This document shows, piece after piece, positions 5,574-6,203 of a stretch of 6,203 bases of DNA; the stretch's first letter is position 1, and each line of letters starts with the position of its first letter. This DNA comes from Actinomycetota bacterium (lineage in GTDB: Bacteria > Actinomycetota > Actinomycetes > S36-B12 > UBA5976). A model generated the notes under the pieces. That model saw nothing but the letters and a program-made list of their open reading frames with translations. It was not told where the DNA came from and ran no database searches. The stretch is from positions 1 to 6,203 of the forward strand of contig CANKTT010000086.1 of assembly GCA_947486505.1 (NCBI GenBank). The letters are read 5' to 3'. The translations under genes were made by a program, and so were the position numbers.

Positions 5574-6125
5574 ATGGCGAGAATCATTCATACTTTTGAC
5601 AATCCGCAACGCTTCGTTTCGGGCACCGTTGGAATGCCAGGTGAGCGGACGTTCTTCTTGCAGGCCAGAATCGATGCACGAATCGTTAGTGTTTCACTTG
5701 AAAAACAGCAGGTTGCCTTGCTCGCGGATCGCCTCACTGAGTTACTAGACCAAGTTGCACGCGCTGAAGGTATAGACATCTCATACTTTGGTCCAGCTGA
5801 TTTAGAGCCGCTGGATAATCCGATCCAAGAGGAATTCCGCGTTGGAACTTTGGCGTTAGGTTGGAACACTGAAAGTCAGCAGGTTGTTATTGAGGCTCAC
5901 GCAACCTCGGAGACCTTTGAGGACGTTCCAGACTTAGAAGAAGATTCCAACGTTGGTCCAGATGTGTTGCGAGTGCGGCTGACCGGACCGATGGCTACCG
6001 CATTTTGTTCCCGAGCCATGGCAGTAGTTTCGGCTGGACGACCGCCTTGTCCACTATGTACTGAGCCGCTTGACCAACAGGGCCATATATGCCCAAGAGC
6101 CAATGGTTACTTAAGAAGAGGTTAA
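5574..6125 (+). CDS. DUF3090 family protein of unknown function
   Basis: This 183-residue soluble protein is recognised as DUF3090, an Actinomycetota family commonly found next to the MSMEG_4193-type phosphatase and an SCO1664-type protein. Its biochemical function is not established. The N-terminal part (about 1-60) has FDNPQRFVSGTVGMPGERTFFLQAR, seen here in overlapping pieces, and a helix with QQVALLADRLTELLDQV. The middle contains FRVGTLALGW (88-97) and an acidic stretch (113-124). The C-terminal part ends in CPLC (159-162) and HICPRANGY (171-179); Cys159, Cys162, His171 and Cys173 could form a zinc site, a feature typical of the family. ATG 5574 begins two bases after the phosphatase stop, with GGAAG at 5560-5564 as the likely ribosome binding site nine bases upstream. 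This tight spacing indicates an operon and perhaps a shared process with the phosphatase. Confidence 0.93.
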   Translation: MARIIHTFDNPQRFVSGTVGMPGERTFFLQARIDARIVSVSLEKQQVALLADRLTELLDQVARAEGIDISYFGPADLEPLDNPIQEEFRVGTLALGWNTESQQVVIEAHATSETFEDVPDLEEDSNVGPDVLRVRLTGPMATAFCSRAMAVVSAGRPPCPLCTEPLDQQGHICPRANGYLRRG

Positions 6126-6203
6126 GTAAGTCTAAAAAACTGGCCAGGGGACTGCGGGCCAATGCGGACTTGGGCTAGGCATAACTTTTTTGTCCAATAA
6201 ATA
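6126..6203. other. Terminal 78 bp without a supported gene
   Basis: All forward frames here are short and close before the window end. A weak stem TGGCC/GGCCA (6141-6145 and 6157-6161) and a run of six T (6186-6191) are present, but they are too far apart for a standard intrinsic terminator. The end (AATAAATA) is A+T-rich and might belong to a promoter of the next gene. Nothing firm can be assigned. Confidence 0.5.

Noticed and set aside
6141..6191. Possible intrinsic terminator after DUF3090
   Set aside because: The stem is only 5 bp with an 11-base loop, and the T run begins about 25 bases after it, so standard geometry is missing.
6162..6200. Mini open frame starting at ATG 6162 (12 residues)
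   Set aside because: It is too short, has no ribosome binding site and resembles no known leader peptide.
1..6203. Mobile element, CRISPR array, defence island or biosynthetic cluster
   Set aside because: No transposase, integrase, spaced repeats, toxin-antitoxin pair or defence domain is present. Gene content is core and base composition looks even, apart from short promoter gaps.

Overview
This window looks like an ordinary stretch of chromosomal core genome from a member of the Actinomycetota with only moderate G+C. The lineage call rests on three protein families essentially confined to that phylum: DUF5703, the MSMEG_4193-type histidine phosphatase and DUF3090. The moderate G+C, very short intergenic gaps, a tRNA without an encoded CCA tail and two possible leaderless promoters would suit a small-genome aquatic actinobacterium such as the acI / Nanopelagicales group. 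That finer placement is inference only.

Layout, left to right. A Rid-family (YjgF/YER057c/UK114) gene runs in from outside the window (1-362, +) and meets, 4 bp away, the convergent gene for the tRNA U34 hydroxylase TrhO (367-1260, -). Directly upstream of trhO on the same strand lies a tRNA-Leu with anticodon GAG (1303-1386, -), preceded by a plausible promoter and a perfect 16-bp palindrome. Divergent from the tRNA is an M20-family metallopeptidase (1494-2813, +). It converges, with a 6-bp gap, on a two-gene minus-strand operon: an aldo/keto reductase (3005-3955, -) overlapping a small DUF5703 gene (2820-3008, -) by an ATGA start/stop junction. A 74-bp divergent promoter region separates this from a plus-strand run: undecaprenyl-diphosphatase uppP (4030-4863), the MSMEG_4193-like phosphatase (4894-5571) and DUF3090 (5574-6125). 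The last 78 bp hold no gene that can be supported.

Functionally the window mixes housekeeping pieces: translation (tRNA-Leu, TrhO), cell-wall lipid carrier recycling (UppP), peptide or amide hydrolysis (M20), redox metabolism (aldo/keto reductase), and a conserved but uncharacterised phosphatase/DUF3090 pair. No mobile element, CRISPR array, toxin-antitoxin pair or defence system is visible, and there is no clear sign of recent transfer. The observations most worth a second look are the loss of the catalytic arginine in the Rid protein, the tRNA-Leu/trhO linkage with its leader palindrome, and the uncharacterised DUF5703 and DUF3090 partners. No undescribed system is evident.
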